A stretch of DNA of 64,000 nt from Planctomycetota bacterium (GTDB lineage Bacteria; Planctomycetota; J058): assembly GCA_019636275.1 (NCBI GenBank), contig JAHBXY010000009.1, forward strand, positions 1-64,000, given 5' to 3'. Numbering within the stretch: position 1 is the first letter of the stretch; every line of letters begins with the position of its first letter. Of this stretch, positions 1 through 9,223 are shown piece by piece. The position numbers and the translations under genes are program-made. The notes beneath the pieces are model-generated. The model was given only the letters and a program-made list of their open reading frames with translations, was not told the DNA's origin and did no database searches.

Positions 1-258
1 GGCGCGGGCGCGTCCGGCGCGGGCCCGTCGCCGGGCGGCGCCTCGACCGGGGGCACAGGTGGGTCGGCGCGCGACGGGTCGTCCACGAGGAGGAGTATAC
101 CGGGAGAGACCGGGGCCGGCCTCACGCCCGACGAGCAACACGCGCTGGTCGTTGGCCGCAGAGGACACAAGCCTGGCCTGATGGCTCGAGACCGACCGGG
201 CGAGAACAGGGAACGAAAACGGGAGACTGATCAGGGTTCCGCCGGTCGGCGCGAGCGA

Positions 259-3200
259 TCAACTGAGGGGGAGGTCGTAGCTCCAGGCCATGTTGGTGGC
301 CCCGCGCTCGGTGTCGAGCTCGACCTCCTCACGCAGCAGCTCGAGCACCCGCTCGGTGCACTGCTCCAGGAACTCCTCGCGCGAGAGCTCGGCGATGCTC
401 CACGACTCCATGACGCGCTGGATCGGGTCGTTGGCGGTCCCCCCCGCCGCCTTCCGCAGGGCGCGGGTGGGCGCCGCCGGCCCGGCCTCCGGCGCGGGGA
501 GCTCCTCCTGCGCGGGCGGCGCCTCGCGCATGACCAGCGGCGGCGGGGCCGGCCGCGCGGAGGCGACGCCCCCGCCACCGGCGCCGCCGCGGGCGCCGGC
601 CACGAAGGCCCGCTCGCGCGCGTAGGCCTCGGTCTCGAGCTCGCGCGTGCGCATGGGGCTGGCCGGGCCGGCCAGCCGCCCCTGCTGCGCCTGCACCACG
701 TGCGTGGCCTCGTGCACGAGCGTGCCCAGGCCCTCGACGGTGTCGGGGCTCCAGGCGCCCTCACCCATGAAGATCTTCGTGCCCAGCGTGAAGGCCTCGG
801 CGCCGATCTCGCGCGCCAGGCGCTCCGCCGCGTCGCCCGTGTGGACGCGCACCGCGCCCAGGTCGGCCCCCAGCGCCGCCTCCAGGCGGTTGCGCACCGA
901 GAGCTCGAGCGGCAGGCCGGGCTCGTCGAGGAGGTCCACGGCGCGCCCGAGCCGGCCGCCGCGGCGCAGCCGCTCGCCCGGCGAGTCGCCGAGGTACTGC
1001 TCGGCGGGCGAGCGCTCCTTCTTCAGCAGCTCGCCCATGCCGTAGTAGTCGAGCGTCGACTCGATGACCTCGCGGAACGGGACCTCGGTGTTGCCGACGA
1101 TCAGGTTCGACCCCGCGCCGAGCATGCCCGCGCCGTCGAGGAGCGCGTGCAGCGTCTCGCGCCGGGCGAGGATCGCCTGCGCCACGACCTGCACCTGCTG
1201 CGGGCCGCTGGCGGCGTACTGCGGGAACACGCTCTTGGCCGCGCGCGCGACGGCGTTCTCGACCTCGGTGAAGAAGATGTGCCGGAACTGGCCGCCCTTG
1301 AAGCCCACGGCGTGCGTGAACGCGCCCTTGAGCCGCACCGACGGCAGGAGCTGCCCGGCCTTCTTCACGAAGTCGAGCCGACCGCCCAGGAACACGTTGC
1401 GGGCGAACATGCCCATGAGCGACCGCGAGCCGCCCAGCAGCGGGTCGAGCCCCGTGGCGAAGACCTCGGCCGCGCCCGTGCGACCCACCTGGCCCGTGCG
1501 GCCGATCGCCGCCGCGCCGGCCTCGTCGGTGTAGTACCAGAGCGTCCGGCCGCGCGGCAGCACGTTGCGCGCGGTGCGCACGGCGCCGAGGACCTCCTTC
1601 GGGCCGCCGATCACCTTCGGGCCGACGAGCGCGACCTCGATCTGCCCCACGAGCTCGCCCGTCATGCGGGCGAACTTCTCCGGGTCGCTCGAGGCGGCCT
1701 CGACGTACTCGCGCACCTTCTCCTTCAGGCCGGCCTTCGTCTCGTCGAAGTTCACGACGAGGCGGTACATGCCCTCGGCCGTCTCGATCGGGTGGACGAC
1801 CATGTTCACGACGCCCTTGACGCCGTTGACCACGCCCGACCCGAGCCCCTCGACGTAGGCCCGCGCCAGCTCCGGCTGGTTGATCCCGCTGAACACGGCC
1901 GCCAGGCCCGCCTGCGCGTGGCCGAGCACGCCGCCGCGCTGGATGCCGGCGACGCCCACCTCGTCCCAGAACTGCCGGTTCTCGTCGAGGGTCTCGGACA
2001 CCCAGGCGCGGAAGCGGTCCCAGCGGCTCTGGCGCGTGGCGACGACGCCCGTGCGCCGGGCGAGCCGCCCCGACGCGCGCAGGGCCACGTAGCCCGGCCG
2101 GCCCGCCGGGGCTGGCCCGCCCTGCATGGCCCGGAGGATCGCCCGCTCGTTGTCGAGCGCCTGCTGCTCGAAGGCATCGTGGCCGGCGACGGTGAGCCCC
2201 TTGCGCAGGATCCGGGGGACGGAGGTCGGGCGGAGGTCTCGCCGGTCCGCGCCGGTGTACTCGGCGGCCGCGCGGTAGCCGATCGAGAACTCGCGCACCT
2301 TGTTCCAGTTGTCGCGGGGACCCCAGCGGCTCACCGCGATCCTGAAGCCCTCGCGGGCCCGCTCGCGGTCGCCGTTCCAGACCCCGCCAGCGGCGATGCC
2401 CAGCCCGCCGAACGTGTACGCGATCGGGTTGCCGAGGATGTTGCCCGCGGACCCGACCTTGCCTGCCTCGCGGACGACCGCGGACTCCTGCAGGCCGACG
2501 TAGGCGCCCGCGAAGACGTAGTAGTCCTTCAGGTGCCCGCGCATGCCGTGGATGCTGCGGGCCCAGGGGCGGTGGTTCGGGTCGAAGAAGACCTCGGCGA
2601 GCGACCCCATGGCGAGGGTCGCGTTGCCGCGGTTGAACACGATCGCCTGGTGGATCAGGTCCTCGATCGTGGTCCGCTGCCCCCCCTCGATCCTGCGCCG
2701 GACCCACGCCTGGAGCTGCTGGGTGGCCATGGCGCCGCCGGGGAAGTCGCCGCGCGGCGGCGCCCGGTTGAACTGGGCGCCGCCCGTCCGGTCCATGAAC
2801 TCCCACAGCTCCGCGGGCGTCCGGCGCTGCGGGTCGTCGAAGCTGACCTTCCCCCCCCACCGCCGGATCCCGCCGCGGAGGGCGGCATCGAACGCCTCGC
2901 CATCCGTGTTGACCTCGAGCGGGTCGGCGAACGCCAGCATGAGCGCGGCGCCGGCCGCCTTGGCGTTGCCCCGGAGCCCGCCCTGGGTCACCCCGCGCGT
3001 GCCGACGTCCTCCCAGTAGGCGCGCGCGGTCCCGTAGGTGCCCTTCGCCCGCACGTCCTTGGCCGAGATCGTCCTCGCTCCGCCGTGCTCCTGCGCGACG
3101 TGCGTGAGCTCGTGGCCGAGGAGCGCCATGCCCGCGGGCGAGTTGGGGTCCCAGCGGCCGGCGCCGAAGTAGATGTCGCGCCCGATCGCGAACGCCTGGG

Positions 3201-3459
3201 CGTGGATCGCGTCGGCCGCGCGCGCGGCGGCCTCGCCCGTGTGGATGCGGACGTCGCTGAAGTCCTGGCCGAAGAGCTGGCCGAACTGCTCGTTGAGGCG
3301 CGCCGGCATGGCCCCGCCGGGGCTGCGGCCGAGGAGCGCCGCGAACCCGCCGGGGGCCGCCCCGCCGTCGGCGCCCTTGCCGGCGACCGTCGTCATGCTC
3401 GGCCCGGCGCCCGGCGCCCCCGCGCCGGTGAGCGAGACCGTGAGCGCCTGGATGATCAC
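259..3459 (-). CDS. Protein with two DUF4157 (eCIS core) domains around a possible ADP-ribosyltransferase-like toxin region
   Basis: A roughly 1066-residue protein. A DUF4157 domain lies near residues 50-115, with the motif LLGHELTHVAQ, and a second lies near 850-925, with LVHEATHVVQ. Both keep the HExxH signature and the family sequence around VRIHTG/VRVHTG. DUF4157 is known as a domain of cargo for extracellular contractile injection systems (eCIS) and as a zincin-like module. Two copies in one chain are unusual. Near residue 640 the segment LWYYTDEAGAAAIGRTG resembles the start of HYD1-type ADP-ribosyltransferases (YYT/YHYT, then GxxxI); this is a weak inference. No eCIS structural genes are in view. 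The longest reading starts at GTG 3459 and overlaps the divergent TPR gene; ATG 3396 is an alternative, and neither has a clear ribosome site. The 258 bases to the left hold no gene I can support. Confidence 0.75.
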   Translation of the reverse strand: MIIQALTVSLTGAGAPGAGPSMTTVAGKGADGGAAPGGFAALLGRSPGGAMPARLNEQFGQLFGQDFSDVRIHTGEAAARAADAIHAQAFAIGRDIYFGAGRWDPNSPAGMALLGHELTHVAQEHGGARTISAKDVRAKGTYGTARAYWEDVGTRGVTQGGLRGNAKAAGAALMLAFADPLEVNTDGEAFDAALRGGIRRWGGKVSFDDPQRRTPAELWEFMDRTGGAQFNRAPPRGDFPGGAMATQQLQAWVRRRIEGGQRTTIEDLIHQAIVFNRGNATLAMGSLAEVFFDPNHRPWARSIHGMRGHLKDYYVFAGAYVGLQESAVVREAGKVGSAGNILGNPIAYTFGGLGIAAGGVWNGDRERAREGFRIAVSRWGPRDNWNKVREFSIGYRAAAEYTGADRRDLRPTSVPRILRKGLTVAGHDAFEQQALDNERAILRAMQGGPAPAGRPGYVALRASGRLARRTGVVATRQSRWDRFRAWVSETLDENRQFWDEVGVAGIQRGGVLGHAQAGLAAVFSGINQPELARAYVEGLGSGVVNGVKGVVNMVVHPIETAEGMYRLVVNFDETKAGLKEKVREYVEAASSDPEKFARMTGELVGQIEVALVGPKVIGGPKEVLGAVRTARNVLPRGRTLWYYTDEAGAAAIGRTGQVGRTGAAEVFATGLDPLLGGSRSLMGMFARNVFLGGRLDFVKKAGQLLPSVRLKGAFTHAVGFKGGQFRHIFFTEVENAVARAAKSVFPQYAASGPQQVQVVAQAILARRETLHALLDGAGMLGAGSNLIVGNTEVPFREVIESTLDYYGMGELLKKERSPAEQYLGDSPGERLRRGGRLGRAVDLLDEPGLPLELSVRNRLEAALGADLGAVRVHTGDAAERLAREIGAEAFTLGTKIFMGEGAWSPDTVEGLGTLVHEATHVVQAQQGRLAGPASPMRTRELETEAYARERAFVAGARGGAGGGGVASARPAPPPLVMREAPPAQEELPAPEAGPAAPTRALRKAAGGTANDPIQRVMESWSIAELSREEFLEQCTERVLELLREEVELDTERGATNMAWSYDLPLS

Positions 3460-4714
3460 CCGCCCGGGGGGCGCGGCCGTGGCCGTCGCCGCGCCGTCGC
3501 CGCCGCCGCCGCCGGCGCCGCCCCCGCCGACGACGGCGGCACGCGTCGCGGCGGCCGCCGACCTGCGGCGGGCGGGACAGCTCGAGGCCGCCTGCGCCGC
3601 CCTCGACGACGCGCTGCGCAGAGACCCGCTGCACCTCGGGGCGCTGCTCGCGCGCGGGCGATTGCGCCAGGAGCTCGGGGACCTGCCCGGGGCGCGCCGC
3701 GACCTCGACCACGCGGCCCTCCTCCACGCCTACGCGCCGGCGGCCTGGGCGCGGCGCGCGCTCGTGCGCCTCGAGCAGGGGGACGTCGCGGGCGGCTTCA
3801 ACGACGCGGCCCAGGCCAGCCGGCTCGACAACCGGGTGGCGCTCGCCCGCCTGGCGCGCGGGGCGGCCTGGGTGGCGCGCGGCCTCGACGTCGCGGCGAT
3901 CGCGGAGCTCGACGCCGCGCTCGGCTACGACGCGGGCGAGGCGCTGATCCTCGGCTACCGGGCGCTGGCCCGGCGCAAGCAGGGCGACGCGGCGCGCGAG
4001 CGCCTCGACCTGGAGCGGGCGCTCGAGCTCGACCCCCACCACCCGTGGCTCCTCGGCCAGCGGGGGATCACCGCGCTGAACGCGGGGCAGTTCGACGCGG
4101 CCGAGGCCGACTTCGCGCGCGCCGTCGCGCTCGCGCCGCGTTCGGGGATCGCGTGGGCGAACCTGGGCGGGGCGCGCCTGCGGTTGGGCCGGACGGCGGC
4201 GGCCCTGGAGGCGTTCGACCGCGGGCTCGAGGTCTCGGCGCCGACGGCGACGCTCAGCCACGGCCGCGGCGTGGCCCTGGCCGCGCTCGGGCGCCACATC
4301 GCGGCAGAGGCCGAGCTCACGCGGGCGCTCGCGTTCCTGCCGGGCGACCCGGTGGCGCTCGAGCTGCGCGCGGGGGCGCGGGCCGCCCTCGGCGACGTGG
4401 CGGGGGCCATCGACGATCTGGACCAGGCGCTGAAGCGCGTCCCCGACCACGCCGCCGGGCTCGAGCAGCGCGGGACGCTGCACCTCGTGCGCGGCGACCA
4501 CGACCAGGCCCTGCGCGACCTCGACCGCGCGCTCGCGCTCGACGCGTCGAGCGCCACCGCCTACCTCGTCCGCGGCGCGGCCCGCGCGCGGGCGGGGCAG
4601 GCCGAGGCGGCGGTCGAGGACCTGGCGCGGTTCCTCGACCTGGCGCCCGACCACGAGCGCGCCGACGAGGCGCGGGAGCTCCTGCGCCAGCTCAGCGCAT
4701 CGCGCGCGCGATGA
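3452..4714 (+). CDS. Tetratricopeptide repeat (TPR) protein
   Basis: About 420 residues made almost wholly of TPR-type helical pairs. The recurring signature is A..D...AL..DP, for example LERALELDPHHPWLLGQRG and DLDRALALDASSATAYLVRG, giving about ten repeats from residue 30 to the end. TPR arrays serve as protein-protein scaffolds; no enzymatic domain is present. A proline/alanine-rich stretch follows the first residues. The reading frame is open further upstream, but that part is antisense to the DUF4157 gene. ATG 3452 is therefore the earliest sensible start, and a GTG at 3479 is possible. It is transcribed divergently from the DUF4157 gene, so the two may share a control region. Its 3' end overlaps the convergent zinc-ribbon gene by 23 bases. 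Confidence 0.75.
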   Translation: MITRPGGAAVAVAAPSPPPPPAPPPPTTAARVAAAADLRRAGQLEAACAALDDALRRDPLHLGALLARGRLRQELGDLPGARRDLDHAALLHAYAPAAWARRALVRLEQGDVAGGFNDAAQASRLDNRVALARLARGAAWVARGLDVAAIAELDAALGYDAGEALILGYRALARRKQGDAARERLDLERALELDPHHPWLLGQRGITALNAGQFDAAEADFARAVALAPRSGIAWANLGGARLRLGRTAAALEAFDRGLEVSAPTATLSHGRGVALAALGRHIAAEAELTRALAFLPGDPVALELRAGARAALGDVAGAIDDLDQALKRVPDHAAGLEQRGTLHLVRGDHDQALRDLDRALALDASSATAYLVRGAARARAGQAEAAVEDLARFLDLAPDHERADEARELLRQLSASRAR

Positions 4715-5069
4715 ACGGCAGCACCAGGAACACGACGTGGAGCAGGGTGACGATCCCGCCGAGGATGATCCCGATCCAGGCGTGGGCGGTCCCGCCGATG
4801 CGCGGGTCCTTGGCCACCTTGTTGCGGCCGATGATCCCCAGCGTGAAGCCGATCGGCCCCAGGAGCAGGCCCACGCAGGGGATGATCGAGAACAGCGCCG
4901 TGTAGTAGGCGATCAGCGCCGGCGGGTTCGACACCGGGATCAGCCCCCCGAGCGGCGGCGTCGGCGCCGGCGCGGCCTCCTCGCGGCCGTCGAGGAACGA
5001 GCCGCAGTGGCGGCACTTGATCGCCGCCGGCTGGATCTCCTCCGCGCAGAACGGGCACTTCGTGCTCAT
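4692..5069 (-). CDS. Zinc-ribbon plus DUF4190-type small membrane protein
   Basis: A 125-residue protein. The N-terminus has a double-knuckle zinc ribbon (CPFCAEEI...CRHCGSF, residues 5-23). A proline-rich linker follows, then two hydrophobic segments (about 55-80 and 95-120) typical of DUF4190, with the GLLLGPIGFTLGIIGRNK signature between them. Such proteins are small inner-membrane proteins of unknown function. The start is ATG 5069, directly before the zinc ribbon; an upstream in-frame start at 5126 would only add an unconserved basic tail. It lies downstream of the kinase gene on the same strand, 70 bases away, so co-transcription with the kinase is plausible. Confidence 0.8.
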   Translation of the reverse strand: MSTKCPFCAEEIQPAAIKCRHCGSFLDGREEAAPAPTPPLGGLIPVSNPPALIAYYTALFSIIPCVGLLLGPIGFTLGIIGRNKVAKDPRIGGTAHAWIGIILGGIVTLLHVVFLVLPFIARAMR

Positions 5070-5139
5070 GGACCCTCCCCGGCGGGAGGGTAGCCGGGCC
5101 GGCCCGCCGGAGGCAAGGCGCCGCAAGGCGCCTGCGTCT

Positions 5140-8100
5140 CTACGGCCTCCAGAGCGCCTGGAACGCCGCGTCTCCGCGGAGGGGCGCCAGGTCGTCCTCG
5201 TCGCGCGCCTGCGCCAGGTGCCGGCGGAGCGCCTCGGCCGCGGCCTCGAGCGCCCGGCGCTCCTCCGGCGCGAGCTCCGCGCCCAGCTCCTCGCCCACGC
5301 TCTCGAGCAGTTCGCGGCGCAGGGCGACGTCGCGCGCCAGCCAACCCAGCGCCCGCTCGCGCGCCCCGGGCTGCGCGTCCGCGAGGCGCGCCGCGCAGCG
5401 GGCCCCGTCGAACAGCGCGCCCTCCTGCGGGTCGTCTGCCAGGGCCTCGTCGTCCAGCGCCCGGGTGAACGCGTCGAGCGCCCGGGCGAGGTCGCCCGTG
5501 TCGCGCGCCGCCCGCGCCAGCAGCAGCCACTCGCGCGCGTCGCGCGGGGCGCGACCGGCGAGGAGCGCCTCCTCGGCCGCGAGCCGGCCTGCTTCGGCGC
5601 GGAACGCGTCCAGGTGGCGCGCGAGCGGCGGGACCCGCGCCGCGAGCGCCTCGAGGTCGGCCACGGCCGCTCGCAGCGCCGCCGCGGCGGCCGCGACCCC
5701 GCCGCGCGCCCGTTCGGCGCGGCCCTGCTGGTAGAGCGCCTGGCACACGTTCCAGGCGTCGCGGGGGTCCGGCGCCTCGGCGGCCAGGAGCGCCCGGCCG
5801 GCGGTCACGGTCAGGGCGGCGCGCTCGGCGGCCAGGTCGGCCCTGCCCTGCGCCGTCGCCAGCCCGGTGAGCTGGAAGAGGGCGGCGAAGACGTTCTTCG
5901 GCGCGAAGCCGTCCCCCTCGGCGGCCAGCCCGGTGTAGATCGCGTGCGCCTCGGCGAGCAGCGCGTCGGCCCGCGCGAGGTCCCCCGCCCGCGTCGCCAG
6001 GTCGGCGAGGCGCAGGAGGCACTGCCCCGACCCGTGGCGCGCGTCCGCGTCGGCCGCCGAGGCGTCGAGCGCGCGCCGGTGCGCGGCGAGCGCCCGCGGG
6101 AGGAGGTCCGGCGCGCGCTCGGGCGCGGCCACGGCCTCCTCGTAGAGCAGGCGGCCGCGCAGGCGGTGCCCGTGCAGGTGGTCGGGCGCGGGCGCGCCGC
6201 TGGCCGCGACCGCCTCCCAGCGGTCGAGGGCCGCGTGGGCGCCGGCGACGTCCTGGCGCTGCGCCCGCACCAGCGCCAGGTTGCGCAGGGCCACCTCGAG
6301 GTCGGCGCGCCAGCCCGGGCCGTCGTCCGCCCCGGCCGCCGCCTCGAACAGGTCGACGGCCTCGACGAGCGCGCCCTCCGCGCGGGCGAGGTCGCCCGCG
6401 CCGCGCCGGGCGTCGGCGATGTGCAGCAACGTGGCCGCGACGTCGCGCGCCAGGGTGGCGTCCCCCGGGTCGCTCCGGTGGAGCGCGCGGAAGCCGGTCA
6501 GCGCCTCCTCGAAGCCGGACAGGGCGGCCGGCCCGTCGCCCAGCGCCTGCCGCGCCGTGGCCTGCTTGAGGGCGGCGACCGCCGCCTGACGCCCGAACGA
6601 CGGGCGCTCCGGCGCATCCGCGTGGAGCGCCCGCGCGAGCCCCCGCGCCTCCTCGAAGCGCTCGGCCGCGGGGCCGGGCTCGCCGAGCGCCAGGTGCAGG
6701 TCGCCTCGGTCCTGCAGGGCCGTGACCAGCGCGAACCGCTGCCGGTCGTCCGCGCGCAGCCGCGCCGCCGCCTCGTCGAGCGCCGCCGCCGCGGCGTCGG
6801 CCCGCCCCGCGATGCGCGCCGCCCGCCCCTGGAGCGCCAGGGCCCGCCCCAGGGCGGCCTCTGCCTCGCCGTCTGCCGGCGTGGCCTCGACGAGGCGCCG
6901 GGCCTCGGTGACCGCGGCCTGGGCGGCGGCCTGGGCCGCCGCCGTGTCCTGGTCCTCGAGGCAGACGCGCGCCAGGTCGACGAGCGACGCGACGAGGAGC
7001 CCGCGCGCGCTCACCGGGTCGTGCGCGAGGGCGCGGCGCGCCGCGGCCGCGGCCCGCTGGTACGAGGCGCGGGCCGCGGCCCGGTCGCCCGTGGCTCGCT
7101 CCACCTCGCCGACGAAGCCCTCCGCGCGGGCCGTCTCCAGCTCGAGCGTCGACTCCTCGGCCCGCGCGGCGCGCAGGGCCTCCAGGCCGCGGAGCGCGTG
7201 CGCGAGGAGGTCCTGGCGCAGCGCCCGCGCGCGCGGGCCCGGGACCTCGCCCAGCCGCTCCTGCACGTCGCGCGTGAGCGCCTGCAGGGCCTCGTAGGCG
7301 ATCCGCTCGCGCGCCGCGACCCGGTCGCGCTCGGCGCGCAGGCGCACGACGAAGGCGGCGCCCGAGGCCAGGAGGAGCGCCAGGCCCGCCGCCGCGGTGG
7401 TCACGACCGCGCGCGCGAGGGCGCGGTTGCGCCGGGCCCACGTCCCCAGCCGCCGCCCGAGCGTCGGGCGGCGCGCGGCGATCGGCAGGTCGGCCAGGAA
7501 GCGCCGCAGGTCCTCGGCCAGCGCGCCGGCCGAGTCGTACCGGCGGGCGGGGTCCTTCTCCAGGCAGGCGCCGCAGATCGTCTCGAGGTCCGCGGGCACC
7601 TCGGGGCGCAGGCGGCGCAGCGGCGTCGGGTCACGCTCGAGGACCTCCCGGAGCACCTTCGGCACCGACGCGCCGTGGAAGGGCGGCACGCCGGCGAGCA
7701 AGGCGTAGAGCGTCGCCCCGAGCGAGTACACGTCCGAGCGGCGGTCGATCCGGTCGGGGCGGCCGTCCGCCTGCTCCGGAGGCATGTACGAGGGGGTCCC
7801 CATGACCTGCCCGGTCACGGTCGGCCCCTCGGCGCGGGCGAGGTCCCGCGCCAGGCCGAAGTCGGTCAGGACCGGCTCGCCGTCGGGGGTGAGGAGCACG
7901 TTGGCCGGCTTCAGGTCGCGATGGAGCACCTGCCGCGAGTGGGCGTAGGCCAGCGCCTCGGCGAGGCGCTCGGCGAGGCGGGCGGCCTCGCGCGGCTCGA
8001 GCGGGCCGTCCCGCCGCAGGCGGTCGGCCAGCGAGCGGCCCTCGATCAGGTCCATGACCATGAACGGACGGCCCTCGTGGCTGCCGACCTCGTGGATCCC

Positions 8101-8433
8101 CACGACGTTCGGATGGCGCAGGCGCGCCGCCGCCCGCGCCTCGATCTCGAAGCGCTCGAGCTCGTGCGCGGACGCGTCCTCGGCCAGGAGGAGCTTGATC
8201 GCCACCAGGCGCTCCAGGCGCTCGTGGCGTCCGACGTAGACCACCCCCATGCCGCCCCGGGCGAGCTCGCCCAGGATGCGATAGCTGCCGACGCGCTCGG
8301 GGCGCCGCGGCGGCGCCGCGTCGGCCGGTGGCGGAGGAGGGTGAGGACGGGTCTCGTCGTCGGGACCCGGCGCGCCGGGCGGGGGCTCCTGGATCGTCGT
8401 GTCCAACGCCAGGTCCAGAGGGGCTTTCATCAT
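5140..8433 (-). CDS. Membrane-anchored serine/threonine protein kinase with TPR-rich C-terminus
   Basis: A 1097-residue PknB-like kinase. A proline-rich N-tail (1-45) precedes the kinase domain (about 49-310). That domain has a glycine loop (GELARGGMGVVYVG), the ATP-binding lysine in VAIKLLL (residue 80), the catalytic loop HRDLKPANVLL (Asp172), DFGLA (190-194) and the activation segment GTPSYMPPEQ. One transmembrane helix is near residues 340-363, with a positive flank on its N-side. About 700 residues of helical/TPR-like repeats follow, rich in Ala, Arg and Leu. This is the common kinase-TM-TPR architecture of Planctomycetota and Acidobacteriota; the repeat part presumably senses or recruits partners outside the membrane (inference). 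All catalytic residues are present, so activity is expected. The substrate is unknown. Confidence 0.93.
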   Translation of the reverse strand: MMKAPLDLALDTTIQEPPPGAPGPDDETRPHPPPPPADAAPPRRPERVGSYRILGELARGGMGVVYVGRHERLERLVAIKLLLAEDASAHELERFEIEARAAARLRHPNVVGIHEVGSHEGRPFMVMDLIEGRSLADRLRRDGPLEPREAARLAERLAEALAYAHSRQVLHRDLKPANVLLTPDGEPVLTDFGLARDLARAEGPTVTGQVMGTPSYMPPEQADGRPDRIDRRSDVYSLGATLYALLAGVPPFHGASVPKVLREVLERDPTPLRRLRPEVPADLETICGACLEKDPARRYDSAGALAEDLRRFLADLPIAARRPTLGRRLGTWARRNRALARAVVTTAAAGLALLLASGAAFVVRLRAERDRVAARERIAYEALQALTRDVQERLGEVPGPRARALRQDLLAHALRGLEALRAARAEESTLELETARAEGFVGEVERATGDRAAARASYQRAAAAARRALAHDPVSARGLLVASLVDLARVCLEDQDTAAAQAAAQAAVTEARRLVEATPADGEAEAALGRALALQGRAARIAGRADAAAAALDEAAARLRADDRQRFALVTALQDRGDLHLALGEPGPAAERFEEARGLARALHADAPERPSFGRQAAVAALKQATARQALGDGPAALSGFEEALTGFRALHRSDPGDATLARDVAATLLHIADARRGAGDLARAEGALVEAVDLFEAAAGADDGPGWRADLEVALRNLALVRAQRQDVAGAHAALDRWEAVAASGAPAPDHLHGHRLRGRLLYEEAVAAPERAPDLLPRALAAHRRALDASAADADARHGSGQCLLRLADLATRAGDLARADALLAEAHAIYTGLAAEGDGFAPKNVFAALFQLTGLATAQGRADLAAERAALTVTAGRALLAAEAPDPRDAWNVCQALYQQGRAERARGGVAAAAAALRAAVADLEALAARVPPLARHLDAFRAEAGRLAAEEALLAGRAPRDAREWLLLARAARDTGDLARALDAFTRALDDEALADDPQEGALFDGARCAARLADAQPGARERALGWLARDVALRRELLESVGEELGAELAPEERRALEAAAEALRRHLAQARDEDDLAPLRGDAAFQALWRP

Positions 8434-8637
8434 GAGGCCCCACGGCGTCGCACGCGGAGCACCAGCCTCCGGGTTCCGCCTGGGCGGGAGTTGAGACGAC
8501 GCGGCGGAATTCCGCCATCGGGAGTCGGGAAGCTCGCAGGCCGCCGCGCGCCGCCACCAGAGGGGTGCGCCGACGGTCGCGCTCGCGCGCAGGTGACGCA
8601 GCCGAGGCTGCGCCCGCTGCGTCCCTCCGGAACGCCC

Positions 8638-8664
8638 GGAACCCGGCCTGCGGGGCCGGGTTCC
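8638..8664 (-). terminator. GC-rich hairpin after tRNA-Cys
   Basis: Perfect 11-bp inverted repeat (GGAACCCGGCC / GGCCGGGTTCC) with a 5-nt loop. It begins six bases beyond the tRNA-Cys 3' end on the minus strand. There is no U-tract, so it may be a processing or pause hairpin rather than a classical intrinsic terminator. Confidence 0.55.
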
Positions 8665-8669
8665 TCGTT

Positions 8670-8741
8670 AGGCGGCACCCGGATTTGAACCGGGGGATGA
8701 CGGATTTGCAATCCGTTGCCTTACCACTTGGCTATGCCGCC
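8670..8741 (-). tRNA. tRNA-Cys (anticodon GCA)
   Basis: Read on the minus strand, the acceptor stem GGCGGCA pairs perfectly with TGCCGCC. The D-arm has GGTAA, the anticodon loop is TTGCAAA (anticodon GCA), and the T-arm has TTCAAAT. The discriminator base is U, the identity element for tRNA-Cys. CCA is not encoded. The tRNA sits in the gap between the kinase gene and the HIT gene. Confidence 0.95.
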
Positions 8742-8829
8742 GAGACGGCGCGATCGTAACAGAGGGCCAGGCGGACGCAACGGCGCGGCCGCCGGCGGTA
8801 GGATCGCCGGCCGCCAGGAGGCGCGCCCC

Positions 8830-9168
8830 GTGTCGAGCTGCATCTTCTGCAAGATCGTCGCCGGCCAGATCCCGGCGGCCGTCGTCCTCGAGACGTCGGA
8901 CGCGGTCGCGTTCCGCGACATCAACGCCCAGGCGCCGCACCACTACCTGGTGATCCCGCGCAAGCACGTCGAGGCGATCAAGGACCTCGAGGACGCCGAC
9001 CAGGCCCTGGCCGGCGCCCTGCTCCTGGCGGCGCGCGACGTGGCCCGCCAGCAGGGCCTCGACAGCTACCGCCTGGTCGTGAACACGGGGCCGGACGCGG
9101 GTCAGACCGTGTTCCACATCCACGTGCACGTGCTGGGCGGCCGCGGCTTCGCCTGGCCTCCGGGCTGA
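8830..9168 (+). CDS. HIT-family nucleotide hydrolase (HinT-like)
   Basis: A 112-residue histidine-triad protein, the usual HinT length. The N-terminal SSCIFCKIVAGQIPA and C-terminal FHIHVHVLGG (the HxHxHxx catalytic triad) are both conserved. HinT proteins hydrolyse adenosine 5'-phosphoramidates and aminoacyl-adenylates in the cytosol. GTG 8830 was chosen because AGGAGG lies eight bases upstream; a longer reading from 8716 would run through the tRNA. The gene is 55 bases before murF and may be read with it. Confidence 0.93.
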   Translation: MSSCIFCKIVAGQIPAAVVLETSDAVAFRDINAQAPHHYLVIPRKHVEAIKDLEDADQALAGALLLAARDVARQQGLDSYRLVVNTGPDAGQTVFHIHVHVLGGRGFAWPPG

Positions 9169-9223
9169 CGGCCCGTTCAAGCCCGCCCCGCCTCCCCGCC
9201 GAAGAGTCTCCGGGAGGCTCCCG

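Noticed and set aside
181-4905. A 1574-codon open frame on the plus strand
   Set aside because: It is the antisense shadow of the DUF4157 gene and an off-frame reading of the TPR gene; its composition is Arg/Gly/Pro-rich without any domain.
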